Part shown: piece by piece, positions 1 through 5,528 of the stretch
Numbering within the stretch: the stretch's first letter is position 1
Layout: each line of letters begins with the position of its first letter
Assembly: GCA_019247255.1 (NCBI GenBank)
Contig: JAFAPJ010000084.1
Span: forward strand, 1 to 5,528
Reading direction: 5' to 3'
DNA from: Methylobacteriaceae bacterium
GTDB lineage: Bacteria; Pseudomonadota; Alphaproteobacteria; Rhizobiales; Beijerinckiaceae
DNA: 5,528 bases
Position numbers and translations under genes: made by a program
The notes under the pieces: model-generated
Databases searched by the model: none
Told to the model about the DNA's origin: nothing
What the model saw: the letters and a program-made list of their open reading frames with translations, nothing else

Positions 1-2089
1 ACGCGTAGCGCGCGGCAACCGCGGGAGGCGTATCGAACACCACGCCGTCGGCCAAGGATCGGCACAGCTTGATGTGCTCGGAATGCGCCCAGACGAGCGG
101 CATCGCCGAGCCGGAGGGCTTGCCGCGGAACAGCTCGCGCTCCGGGATATCGTCGTGGTCCCAGACCTGCTCGGGCATCAGCCCGCCGGCGCTCGACAGG
201 CGCTCCATCGTCCGGGCGAGCGCCCGGGCCACCTCCGGTCGTCCCGCCGCGAGCTCGTAATGGGCGCGCTCGCCCGAGAGCAGCGGCCAGGCCCGCCCGA
301 TCCCCGTCCCGTCGAAGGCGCGACCGTCGTCGTGCTCGCCGTAGCCGTCCTCGTTGTAGCGGTGCCAGCAGGGGCCCGCCTCGAACTCGACCTTGAGCAA
401 GTGGTCGATGGCCGCCACCGTCCCGAGGATGCGCGGGTCGTCCGGCGCCCTCAGCCCGAAGCGCACGAGCGCCAACGCGTCCGGGCTGACGATGGAGGCC
501 GCGGGCCGCCGCTCGCCGTCCGCCCGGTTGCGGATGTCGACCGTCCCGGCCGTCGGGCGCTCGCCGGGCGCGGCGGGCGGCGCGACCCGGACGTAATACC
601 CGTCGATCCCGAGGCTGCGCGCGAGGTCGGTGTCGCGGGCGTAGAGCCACTCGTCGAGCGAGCCGTACCAACGATCGGCCGTCTCGCGGTAGCGCGCGGC
701 CCGCTCCCCGTCGCCGCAGCGCTCGCCGAGCTCGGCCGCGGCGAGGAGCGCCGTGATGGTGACCGCGAGAGTGTAGGGCGTGTAGCCGCCGTTCTCCTCC
801 CAGCGGTCCTGGCCCGTGATCGGTCCTGTCCGGACGAGGAAATCGGCCGCGCCCCGCACCATCGGCCAAAACCGCTCCACGCCGCGGGGCGCGAGCGCGC
901 CCGCGCGGAACAGCATATCGGTGAGGAGGATCGGCAGCCCCACCTCGTCGAGCTGGACGCCGGACCAATAGGGCGTCCCGTCGAGCCACATGTTCTGCGC
1001 CCAATGCCCTTCGGCTTCCTGCGTCGCCCGCAGGTAGCGCAGCACGCGCCTGGCTTCGCGCCAGGCGCCGGCCGCCAGGAAGCCGCCGGCGGTCTGGACG
1101 AGGTCGCGCGGCCAGACGAGGTGGTAGCCGCCGAGATCGTTGTCGCCCTTCTCGGAGCCCCAGGGAATGGACAAGGATGCGATGAGCCCGCCCGGGAAGG
1201 TCGGGGATTCGTGGCAGCGCAGCACCATCGTGCTCATGCGGTAGGCGCCGTCCTCCCCGGGCTCAGGACCCTCGAGGTCGCGCAGGCCCGCCTGCCACTT
1301 GCGCCAGCCCTTCACGTAGCGGGTCCGCAGCGTGTCGAACTCCTCTTGCAGGCTGCCGCGGACGCGCAGCGCCGCCTCCGACCAGGTGCGGCCGAAGCCG
1401 AGCGCCACGATGCATGTCGTCTCGGCCCCGCCGACAGGCAGCTCCGCGGTGAGCGCGACGTTGCCGTTTCGGGCGATCTCGTAGGTGTCGCGGATCTCGC
1501 CGTCGCGCACGAGCTGCTGCCAGCCGTCGCTCACCCCGACGAAGCCGACCGAACGCGCCCGGAACGGGACGGAGGCGCCGAGCGCGAGCGAGGTGCCGTC
1601 CCCCTCCGCGAAGAGCATCGGCTGAGTCTTGTACGCGCCGAGCCAGCCGGTGTTGTCCTGTCCGCCGTTGACGAGATGCGGCGCCAGGAGCCCGTACAGG
1701 CGGAGCGGATCGTCCGCCGCCTTCCGGAAGGTGAGGCGCTGAAGCACGACGTCCCGGTCCGAATCGCAAATGATCTCCTTCAGGATCTCGTAGCGGCCGT
1801 CGCGCGCTCGGTTGTGCAGGCGGTAGACCGGCACCCCGCGCTCGATCGTCGAGACGTCGCGCTCGGTCGCCCGCTTCTCTTCCGAGAAGTAGCCGTCCGG
1901 CCCGGTGACCAGGAACCCGAAATCGCGCGTGCAGGCCTGATCGACCCGCATGAAGTAGATCTCGTTCAGGATGCCGTGGCTCAGCGTGAACCAGACGCGG
2001 CTCGTATGGGAGAGCGCCGTCCCGACCCCCTCCTTCGCGCTCGAGGTCCAACGGGGCTCGATACCGGGATGCCCGGGCGCCTCGATCAT
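1..2089 (-). CDS. Glycoside hydrolase family 15 protein, glucoamylase / glucodextranase type (C-terminus cut by window edge)
   Basis: Probably an exo-acting, inverting glucan 1,4-alpha-glucosidase that releases glucose from the non-reducing ends of alpha-glucans. Translating leftward from the ATG at 2087-2089 gives 696 codons without a stop before the left edge. Residues about 10-265 fit the beta-sandwich N-terminal domain of bacterial GH15 enzymes. The (alpha/alpha)6 catalytic domain starts near residue 285. Visible family motifs are WPRD at 326-329, RWEEN at 429-433 (Glu431 expected general acid) and PEQVWD at 639-644 (Glu640 expected general base), so both catalytic carboxylates are present. 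A GAGGAA ribosome-binding site (2095-2100) lies 5 bases before the ATG and supports this start. No signal peptide is seen, so the enzyme is probably cytosolic and may act on glycogen-like or imported glucans. As I recall, bacterial relatives are near 800 residues, so roughly 100 residues are missing. Family is certain; exact linkage specificity (1,4, 1,6 or trehalose-type) is not. It follows the amidotransferase gene by 142 bases on the same strand. Confidence 0.93.
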   Translation of the reverse strand, partial: MIEAPGHPGIEPRWTSSAKEGVGTALSHTSRVWFTLSHGILNEIYFMRVDQACTRDFGFLVTGPDGYFSEEKRATERDVSTIERGVPVYRLHNRARDGRYEILKEIICDSDRDVVLQRLTFRKAADDPLRLYGLLAPHLVNGGQDNTGWLGAYKTQPMLFAEGDGTSLALGASVPFRARSVGFVGVSDGWQQLVRDGEIRDTYEIARNGNVALTAELPVGGAETTCIVALGFGRTWSEAALRVRGSLQEEFDTLRTRYVKGWRKWQAGLRDLEGPEPGEDGAYRMSTMVLRCHESPTFPGGLIASLSIPWGSEKGDNDLGGYHLVWPRDLVQTAGGFLAAGAWREARRVLRYLRATQEAEGHWAQNMWLDGTPYWSGVQLDEVGLPILLTDMLFRAGALAPRGVERFWPMVRGAADFLVRTGPITGQDRWEENGGYTPYTLAVTITALLAAAELGERCGDGERAARYRETADRWYGSLDEWLYARDTDLARSLGIDGYYVRVAPPAAPGERPTAGTVDIRNRADGERRPAASIVSPDALALVRFGLRAPDDPRILGTVAAIDHLLKVEFEAGPCWHRYNEDGYGEHDDGRAFDGTGIGRAWPLLSGERAHYELAAGRPEVARALARTMERLSSAGGLMPEQVWDHDDIPERELFRGKPSGSAMPLVWAHSEHIKLCRSLADGVVFDTPPAVAARYA

Positions 2090-2231
2090 GCTGGTTCCTC
2101 GCTCCTGCGGGTCGGGTGCGCGGGCGGCGCACCGTCATGGCCCGAGACTGCCCGCGCGGCCGAGGCCGCTCAAGCGAGCCGGATGAGCTGCCTGCTTCGA
2201 TCTTGGCACGAAAGCGCGCGCGCCTTGCAGG

Positions 2232-3110
2232 TCAAGCTGGCTGCAGGGTCGCGCGGTCGCGTCCGGCCCGGGTCGGACGGACCAGGCGCTCCAGGAAGTT
2301 CCGAATCTCCGTGCGGCGCAGCCGCGCGTCCGTCACCTGCTCGTCGAGGCCGAGGCGCCAGGCGAGGTCGGAACGGTCCGGCTCGGCATCGAGCGCCTCG
2401 ATCAGCCGGACATGCTCGTCGAGATCGGCCGGGCCGCGCACGAGACCGGCCTCCACCAGGCTGTCCGCCTGACGGCGAAGCGCGCCCGCGACCTCGAACA
2501 GCGCGAGCTCGGGATGGTACTGACATCCCCAGAAGACCCCCGGCCCGCAGCGGATCTCGGCGGCCTGCACCTTCGTCACCCCGTTCGTCGCGAGCAGGGT
2601 CGATCGCTCCGGCAGCGTCGCCACCTCGTCCGCATGCACGGAGGGTGCGTCGAAGGCCGGCGGACGTCCGGCGAGGAGCGGATGGCTGCGGCCGGCCTCC
2701 GTCGGGGTGATGCGGCGGGCGAAGCCGGCCTCCCGGCCGCGCCGGCTCGGCCGCACGGCGCCGCCGGCCGCGACGGTCGCGACCTGCAGCCCCGCGCAGG
2801 ACCCGAAGGCCGGGGCTCCGGCCGCGAAGACCGCGCGCATGAAGTCGATCTCCCGCCGGGCCTCGGGCGTGTCTTCGTAGAGGTGCAGCGGCGAGCCCGT
2901 GAGGAAGACCCCGTCGATTTCGGAGAGCGCCGCGCCCGGCGGCAGCGCCGCGTCCGTGTCCCCTGGCGTGACCCGGTCGATCGCGGCGCCCGGCGCGAGC
3001 CGGGCGAGAAGCGCCACGAAGGTCTCGCCGTTGGAGCGCCCGACGCTGTCGCGCCGCTTCGCCCGCGCGGCCGGGGGCTCGCTCTCGGCGACGAGGAGAT
3101 GGAGTGTCAC
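2232..3110 (-). CDS. Class I glutamine amidotransferase domain protein (GMP-synthase-like GATase1, free-standing)
   Basis: A 292-residue protein with the class I (Triad) glutamine amidotransferase fold, which hydrolyses glutamine and passes ammonia to an acceptor. The nucleophile elbow is GSCAGLQ at 103-109 with Cys105 as nucleophile. The rest of the triad is His199 and Glu201 in YHPE (198-201). An SVHADEV stretch (157-163), usual in GuaA-like GATase1 proteins, is also present. There is no fused synthetase domain and no partner gene in the window, so the ammonia acceptor is unknown. After the GATase domain a charged, probably helical tail (about 225-292) includes DLAWRLGLDEQV (248-259). I recall a similar tail in alphaproteobacterial relatives often labelled GMP synthase, so it may be a subfamily trait. 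The start is GTG at 3108-3110, with GAGGA (3121-3125) 10 bases upstream; the next Met is residue 91, inside the conserved fold, so GTG is needed. It lies 109 bases downstream of the hydroxy-acid dehydrogenase gene, on the same strand. It should not be called guaA, because the synthetase half is absent. Confidence 0.9.
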   Translation of the reverse strand: MTLHLLVAESEPPAARAKRRDSVGRSNGETFVALLARLAPGAAIDRVTPGDTDAALPPGAALSEIDGVFLTGSPLHLYEDTPEARREIDFMRAVFAAGAPAFGSCAGLQVATVAAGGAVRPSRRGREAGFARRITPTEAGRSHPLLAGRPPAFDAPSVHADEVATLPERSTLLATNGVTKVQAAEIRCGPGVFWGCQYHPELALFEVAGALRRQADSLVEAGLVRGPADLDEHVRLIEALDAEPDRSDLAWRLGLDEQVTDARLRRTEIRNFLERLVRPTRAGRDRATLQPA

Positions 3111-3120
3111 GGGAAGAGGG

Positions 3121-3125
3121 TCCTC
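3121..3125 (-). promoter_or_regulatory. Ribosome-binding site for the GTG start of the amidotransferase gene
   Basis: GAGGA on the minus strand sits 10 bases before the GTG at 3108-3110. Together with the conserved beta-strand opening (MTLHLLVAES) directly after it, this supports GTG as the true start. Confidence 0.55.
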
Positions 3126-3165
3126 GGCCGGAGCGCTCGCGCGCCTGGCCCGGCCGAACCCTCGT

Positions 3166-3190
3166 GCCCGGAACGTGGTTCCGGCCGGGC
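3166..3190 (-). terminator. Hairpin downstream of lldD, weak terminator or attenuator candidate
   Basis: On the minus-strand transcript CCGGAAC (3178-3184) pairs with GTTCCGG (3168-3174) around the 3-base loop CAC, a perfect 7-bp stem; alternative outer GCCC/GGGC pairing is possible with a bulge. It lies 30-54 bases after the lldD stop and before the amidotransferase start. There is no U-tract after it, so it is not a classic intrinsic terminator. It may instead stabilise the lldD 3' end or reduce read-through. Confidence 0.25.
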
Positions 3191-3219
3191 TTGCGCTCTG
3201 CCGCCGCAGGTCGGCGACC

Positions 3220-4503
3220 TCAGCGCCGCGCGGCCTCCGCCATCGGCACCGCGCGGAGCTCGGCGGCCGGGCGCGGCGCGGCCGGGCGAGGCTCGGCCCG
3301 GTAGGGCGACCGGGCGACGATCCGGCCGTCGACCTCGCGCACGTCCCGCAGGCCGCACATCGCCATCGTGGTGTCGAGCTCCTTCCTGATGATGTCGAGG
3401 CATTGGGTCACGCCCGCCTCCCCGTTCGCCCCGAGCCCGTACAGGAAGGCGCGGCCGATGAACGTGCCCTTCGCGCCGAGCGCCAGCGCCTTGATGACGT
3501 CCTGGCCCGACCGGATACCCCCGTCGAACAGGATCTCGATCCGGTCCCCGACCGCGGCCGCGATCTCGGGCAGCGCCGCGATGGAGGACAGCGCGCCGTC
3601 GAGCTGACGTCCGCCATGGTTCGACACGATAAGCGCGTCCGCGCCGCTCTCGGCCGCGCGCTCCGCGTCCTCGACGTCCAGGATGCCCTTGAGGATCAGC
3701 TTGCCGCCCCAGCGGTCGCGGATGCGGCGCACGTCGTCCCAGTCGAGCGAGGGGTCGAACTGCTCGGCCGTCCAGGCCGACAGGGACGAGAGGTCGGTCA
3801 CGCCCTTCGCGTGGCCCACGATGTTGCCGAAGGTGCGCCGCTCGGTGCCCAGCATCGCGAGGCACCAGCGCGGCTTCGTGGCGAGGTTGACGAGGTTGCG
3901 GATCGTCGGCTTCGGCGGGGTCGAGAGGCCGTTCTTGATGTCCTTGTGACGCTGCCCGAGGATCTGCAGGTCGAGCGTCAGGACGAGCGCCGAGCAGCCC
4001 GCCCGCTCGGCCCGGTCGATCAGCCGGCCGATGAAGTCGCGGTCGCGCATCACGTAGAGCTGGAACCAGAAGCCGGGCCCGGCCTCGGCCGCCACGTCCT
4101 CGATCGAGCAGATCGACATGGTGGAGAGCGTGAAGGGGACGCCGGCGCGCCGCGCCGCCCGGGCCGCCAGGATCTCGCCGTCCGCGTGCTGCATGCCGGT
4201 GAGGCCCGTCGGCGCCAGCGCGACCGGCATCGCGACCGGCTGGCCCACCATGGTCGAGGCGAGCGAGCGCCCCTCCATGTTCACGGCGACCCGCTGGCGC
4301 AGCTTGATCTGCGCGAAATCCTGGCTGTTCGCCCGGTAGGTGCCCTCCGTGTAGGAGCCCGAATCCGCGTAGTCGTAGAACATGCGCGGAACGCGCCGCT
4401 CGGCGAGCCGGCGCAGGTCCTCGATGCAGGTGACGGGCGGCTCGGGAATGAGGCGCGCGAGTCGCGACGGCGGCCGCGCGCTCGGCATCGTGGTCGTCGA
4501 CAT
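3220..4503 (-). CDS. lldD: FMN-dependent alpha-hydroxy-acid dehydrogenase, probable L-lactate dehydrogenase (LldD / glycolate oxidase family)
   Basis: A 427-residue TIM-barrel flavoenzyme that oxidises an L-2-hydroxy acid to the 2-oxo acid using FMN; in LldD-type enzymes electrons go to the respiratory chain. Residues matching the spinach glycolate oxidase active site are all visible: Tyr45 (YDYAD), Tyr150 (QLYV), Asp178 (TLD), Arg185 (GQRHKD), Lys272 (LKGI), and His296 and Arg299 in SNHGGRQLDGA (294-304). The FMN-phosphate segment DGGIRSGQD is at 327-335 and GRAF at 350-353. The start at 4501-4503 has GGAG (4511-4514) 7 bases upstream; an in-frame ATG at 4533 would add ten residues but has no ribosome-binding site. 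Residues from about 398 form a Pro/Ala/Arg-rich tail beyond the usual end near 385-395. The gene diverges from an ABC transporter binding-protein gene and precedes the amidotransferase gene. L-lactate is the most likely substrate, but glycolate, mandelate or another 2-hydroxy acid cannot be excluded. Family is certain; the symbol is tentative. Confidence 0.92.
   Translation of the reverse strand: MSTTTMPSARPPSRLARLIPEPPVTCIEDLRRLAERRVPRMFYDYADSGSYTEGTYRANSQDFAQIKLRQRVAVNMEGRSLASTMVGQPVAMPVALAPTGLTGMQHADGEILAARAARRAGVPFTLSTMSICSIEDVAAEAGPGFWFQLYVMRDRDFIGRLIDRAERAGCSALVLTLDLQILGQRHKDIKNGLSTPPKPTIRNLVNLATKPRWCLAMLGTERRTFGNIVGHAKGVTDLSSLSAWTAEQFDPSLDWDDVRRIRDRWGGKLILKGILDVEDAERAAESGADALIVSNHGGRQLDGALSSIAALPEIAAAVGDRIEILFDGGIRSGQDVIKALALGAKGTFIGRAFLYGLGANGEAGVTQCLDIIRKELDTTMAMCGLRDVREVDGRIVARSPYRAEPRPAAPRPAAELRAVPMAEAARR
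3263..3288 (-). repeat. 15-base-period direct repeat inside the lldD C-terminal tail
   Basis: An 11-base unit, GCGGCCGGGCG as written on the plus strand, occurs at 3263-3273 and again at 3278-3288. The period of 15 bases equals five codons. It encodes a doubled Pro-Arg-Pro-Ala-Ala (residues 405-409 and 410-414) in the low-complexity tail of the hydroxy-acid dehydrogenase. It probably arose by slippage in GC-rich DNA. Confidence 0.6.
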
Positions 4504-4510
4504 GGAGCTT

Positions 4511-4514
4511 CTCC
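4511..4514 (-). promoter_or_regulatory. Ribosome-binding site deciding the lldD start
   Basis: GGAG on the minus strand lies 7 bases before the ATG at 4501-4503. The alternative in-frame ATG ten codons upstream (4531-4533) is preceded by a GC-rich stretch with no Shine-Dalgarno-like sequence. This favours the shorter 427-residue product. Confidence 0.65.
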
Positions 4515-4563
4515 GAATTCGGCCGGACAGCATGAACCGCGTCGCCCGGCCGGTCGAGCCCGG

Positions 4564-4574
4564 CTAAACCTTAG
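4564..4574. promoter_or_regulatory. Small AT-rich inverted repeat in the divergent intergenic region, possible operator
   Basis: CTAA-ACC-TTAG is a perfect 4-base inverted repeat around a 3-base centre. It is the only AT-rich spot in an otherwise GC-rich 151-base region between lldD and the ABC binding-protein gene. It lies 22 bases upstream of the predicted -35 box for the plus-strand gene and 61 bases upstream of the lldD start codon, where a regulator of either gene could bind. The arms are short, no regulator is encoded nearby and I recognise no specific consensus, so this is only a candidate. Confidence 0.2.
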
Positions 4575-4595
4575 TCGCGGGGCTGGCCGGCGGCC

Positions 4596-4623
4596 TCGAC
4601 AGGCGGCAGGGCTCGGCTAGAAG
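4596..4623 (+). promoter_or_regulatory. Predicted sigma70-type promoter of the ABC binding-protein gene
   Basis: TCGACA (4596-4601) matches the -35 consensus TTGACA at 5 of 6 positions. TAGAAG (4618-4623) matches the -10 consensus TATAAT at 4 of 6, including the first two and two inner positions. The spacer is 16 bases. Transcription would start near 4630, leaving a leader of about 25 bases that includes the ribosome-binding site at 4642-4651. Alphaproteobacterial promoters tolerate weak -10 boxes, and chance matches do occur, so this is a prediction by eye only. Confidence 0.4.
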
Positions 4624-4654
4624 CAGGGCCACGACAAGACGGGAGGAGAGGACG

Positions 4655-5528
4655 ATGAGGGCTTATCTGATGGGGGCGCTCGGGGCCCTCGCGCTCGCGA
4701 CGGCGGCCTCGGCGCAGACCGTGAAGATCGGCATGACGGTCTCGACCACGGGACCCGCGGCTTCGCTCGGCATCCCGGAGGCGAACACCGCGAAGCTGTT
4801 CCCGAAGGAGATCGGCGGCGTGCCGGTCGAGGTCGTGGTGCTCGACGACGGCTCGGACGCGACGCGCGGCGTCGCGAACACCCGCAAGCTCCTGACGGAC
4901 GAGAAGGCCGACATCGTCATCGGCTCGTCGACGACCCCCGTCTCGCTCGCCATGATCGAGGTCGCGTCCGAGGCGAAGACGCCGCTCATCACGCTCGCGG
5001 CCTCTGCGGCGCTCGTCAGTCCGATGGACGACAAGAAGCGCTGGGTCTTCAAGACGCCCCAGAACGACCGGCTGATGGCGGACGCCGTCGTCGAGCACAT
5101 GGCGGCGAGCGGCGTGAAGTCCGTCGCCTTCATCGGCTTCAACGACGCCTACGGCGACGGCTGGCTCAACGTCGTGACCCCGGCCCTCGCCGCGAAGAAC
5201 ATCCAGATCGTCGCGAGCGAGCGCTACTCGCGCTCGGACACGAGCGTGACCGGCCCGGTGCTCAAGCTCATGAGCGCCAAGCCGGACGCCGTCCTGATCG
5301 CGGGCTCGGGCACGCCGGCCGCCTTGCCGCAGAAGACCCTGAAGGAGCGCGGCTACGCCGGCCGGATCTACCAGACCCACGGCGCGGCCAACAACGACTT
5401 CCTCCGCGTCGGCGGCAAGGACGTCGAGGGAACGATCCTTCCCGCCGGTCCTGTGCTGGTTGCTTCGCAGTTGCACGACGTTCCAGCCAAAACGGCCGCC
5501 ATGGACTATGTGCAACGCTACGAGAAGG
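4655..5528 (+). CDS. ABC transporter substrate-binding protein, branched-chain amino acid type (Peripla_BP_6, LivK/LivJ-like; C-terminus cut by window edge)
   Basis: Periplasmic solute-binding protein that would deliver a small ligand to an inner-membrane ABC importer. The first 291 residues are present. A signal peptide covers residues 1-20: a short N-region with Arg2, a hydrophobic Leu/Ala core and an ASA cleavage site before Gln21. The mature part begins TVKIGMTVSTTGP, the typical opening strand of the type I periplasmic binding fold. Further family landmarks are VIGSSTTPVSLA (88-99, ligand-binding loop region), TLAASA (113-118), VFKTPQNDR (131-139) and GFNDAYGDGW (161-170). As I recall, the family is about 370-390 residues, so about a quarter is missing. 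The start is supported by GGAGGAGAGG at 4642-4651, just upstream of the ATG. Permease and ATPase genes are not seen and may lie to the right. The ligand cannot be read from sequence; relatives bind Leu/Ile/Val, other amino acids, amides, urea or aromatic acids. The last 33 codons have markedly more A/T at third positions than the rest. Confidence 0.93.
   Translation, partial: MRAYLMGALGALALATAASAQTVKIGMTVSTTGPAASLGIPEANTAKLFPKEIGGVPVEVVVLDDGSDATRGVANTRKLLTDEKADIVIGSSTTPVSLAMIEVASEAKTPLITLAASAALVSPMDDKKRWVFKTPQNDRLMADAVVEHMAASGVKSVAFIGFNDAYGDGWLNVVTPALAAKNIQIVASERYSRSDTSVTGPVLKLMSAKPDAVLIAGSGTPAALPQKTLKERGYAGRIYQTHGAANNDFLRVGGKDVEGTILPAGPVLVASQLHDVPAKTAAMDYVQRYEK

Noticed and set aside
1263..2138. 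A 291-codon minus-strand open frame overlapping the GH15 gene in another frame
   Set aside because: It is a frame-shifted reading of the GH15 coding sequence with Arg/Ala-rich content. The GH15 frame runs unbroken from 2089 to the window edge, so there is no frameshift to explain.
2211..2226. Hairpin AAGGCG-CGCG-CGCTTT just after the amidotransferase stop as a terminator
   Set aside because: Only a 6-bp stem with one G-U pair, made largely of alternating GC, and no U-tract follows. This is expected by chance in such DNA.
2090..2231. Promoter for the GH15 gene in the 142-base gap
   Set aside because: I could find no pair of -35 and -10 boxes better than chance; the best TTGA-like box has no acceptable -10 partner. 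The palindrome GCGGCCTCGGCCGC-like sequence there has a 2-base loop and is probably compositional.
74..2710. An 878-codon open frame on the plus strand opposite the GH15 and amidotransferase genes
   Set aside because: It is very rich in Arg, Ala, Pro and Gly, has no recognisable domain, and runs across the antisense of two well-supported genes and the gap between them. In DNA this GC-rich, stops are rare in antisense frames.
4504..4533. A ten-residue N-terminal extension of the hydroxy-acid dehydrogenase from the ATG at 4531-4533
   Set aside because: No ribosome-binding site precedes it, whereas the ATG at 4501-4503 has GGAG at proper spacing.
2899..4620. A 573-codon open frame on the plus strand opposite lldD
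   Set aside because: Arg/Ala-rich with no family motifs, and it overlaps lldD, whose active-site residues are all identifiable. It is a compositional shadow.
4571..5515. A 314-codon open frame on the minus strand opposite the ABC binding-protein gene
   Set aside because: Dominated by Arg, Val, Asp and His in a mirror-coding pattern. The plus-strand frame has a signal peptide, a ribosome-binding site and clear family motifs.
1..5528. tRNA, rRNA, CRISPR array, insertion sequence, phage or defence genes
   Set aside because: No cloverleaf-like sequence, regularly spaced repeats, terminal inverted repeats, transposase or nuclease motifs were seen on either strand.

Overview
The window is very GC-rich (codon third positions are almost all G or C). 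It is packed with metabolic genes and looks like chromosome from a high-GC alphaproteobacterium. The FMN-dependent hydroxy-acid dehydrogenase and the amino-acid-type ABC binding protein resemble Hyphomicrobiales (Methylobacterium-like) proteins. That assignment rests on recalled family resemblance and composition, not on a search.

Layout: three genes lie on the minus strand and one on the plus strand. Reading leftward from about 4503, the minus-strand genes are: an lldD-type L-lactate/2-hydroxy-acid dehydrogenase (3220-4503); a free-standing class I glutamine amidotransferase (2232-3110, GTG start); and a GH15 glucoamylase-type glycoside hydrolase (start 2089, running off the left edge). The gaps between them are 109 and 142 bases, each with a ribosome-binding site before the next gene. 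They could be one loose transcription unit or several. The plus-strand gene (4655 to the right edge) is the first 291 residues of a secreted LivK/LivJ-type ABC transporter substrate-binding protein. It diverges from lldD across a 151-base intergenic region that holds a reasonable sigma70-type promoter for the transporter gene and a small AT-rich inverted repeat.

Working together: the lldD-type enzyme would feed electrons from L-lactate or another 2-hydroxy acid to the respiratory chain. The divergent binding protein would capture a small organic solute, typically a branched-chain amino acid or similar. Divergent placement allows shared control, but nothing in the sequence proves that the transporter's ligand is the dehydrogenase's substrate. 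The amidotransferase and the glucoamylase have no evident pathway link to these or to each other.

I found no RNA gene, mobile element, CRISPR array or defence system, and no convincing previously undescribed system. The most unusual signal is a sharp loss of G/C-ending codons in the last 100 bases of the binding-protein gene, which suggests a recombination patch or a sequence join near the right edge. The very long open frames opposite the real genes are artefacts of high GC.
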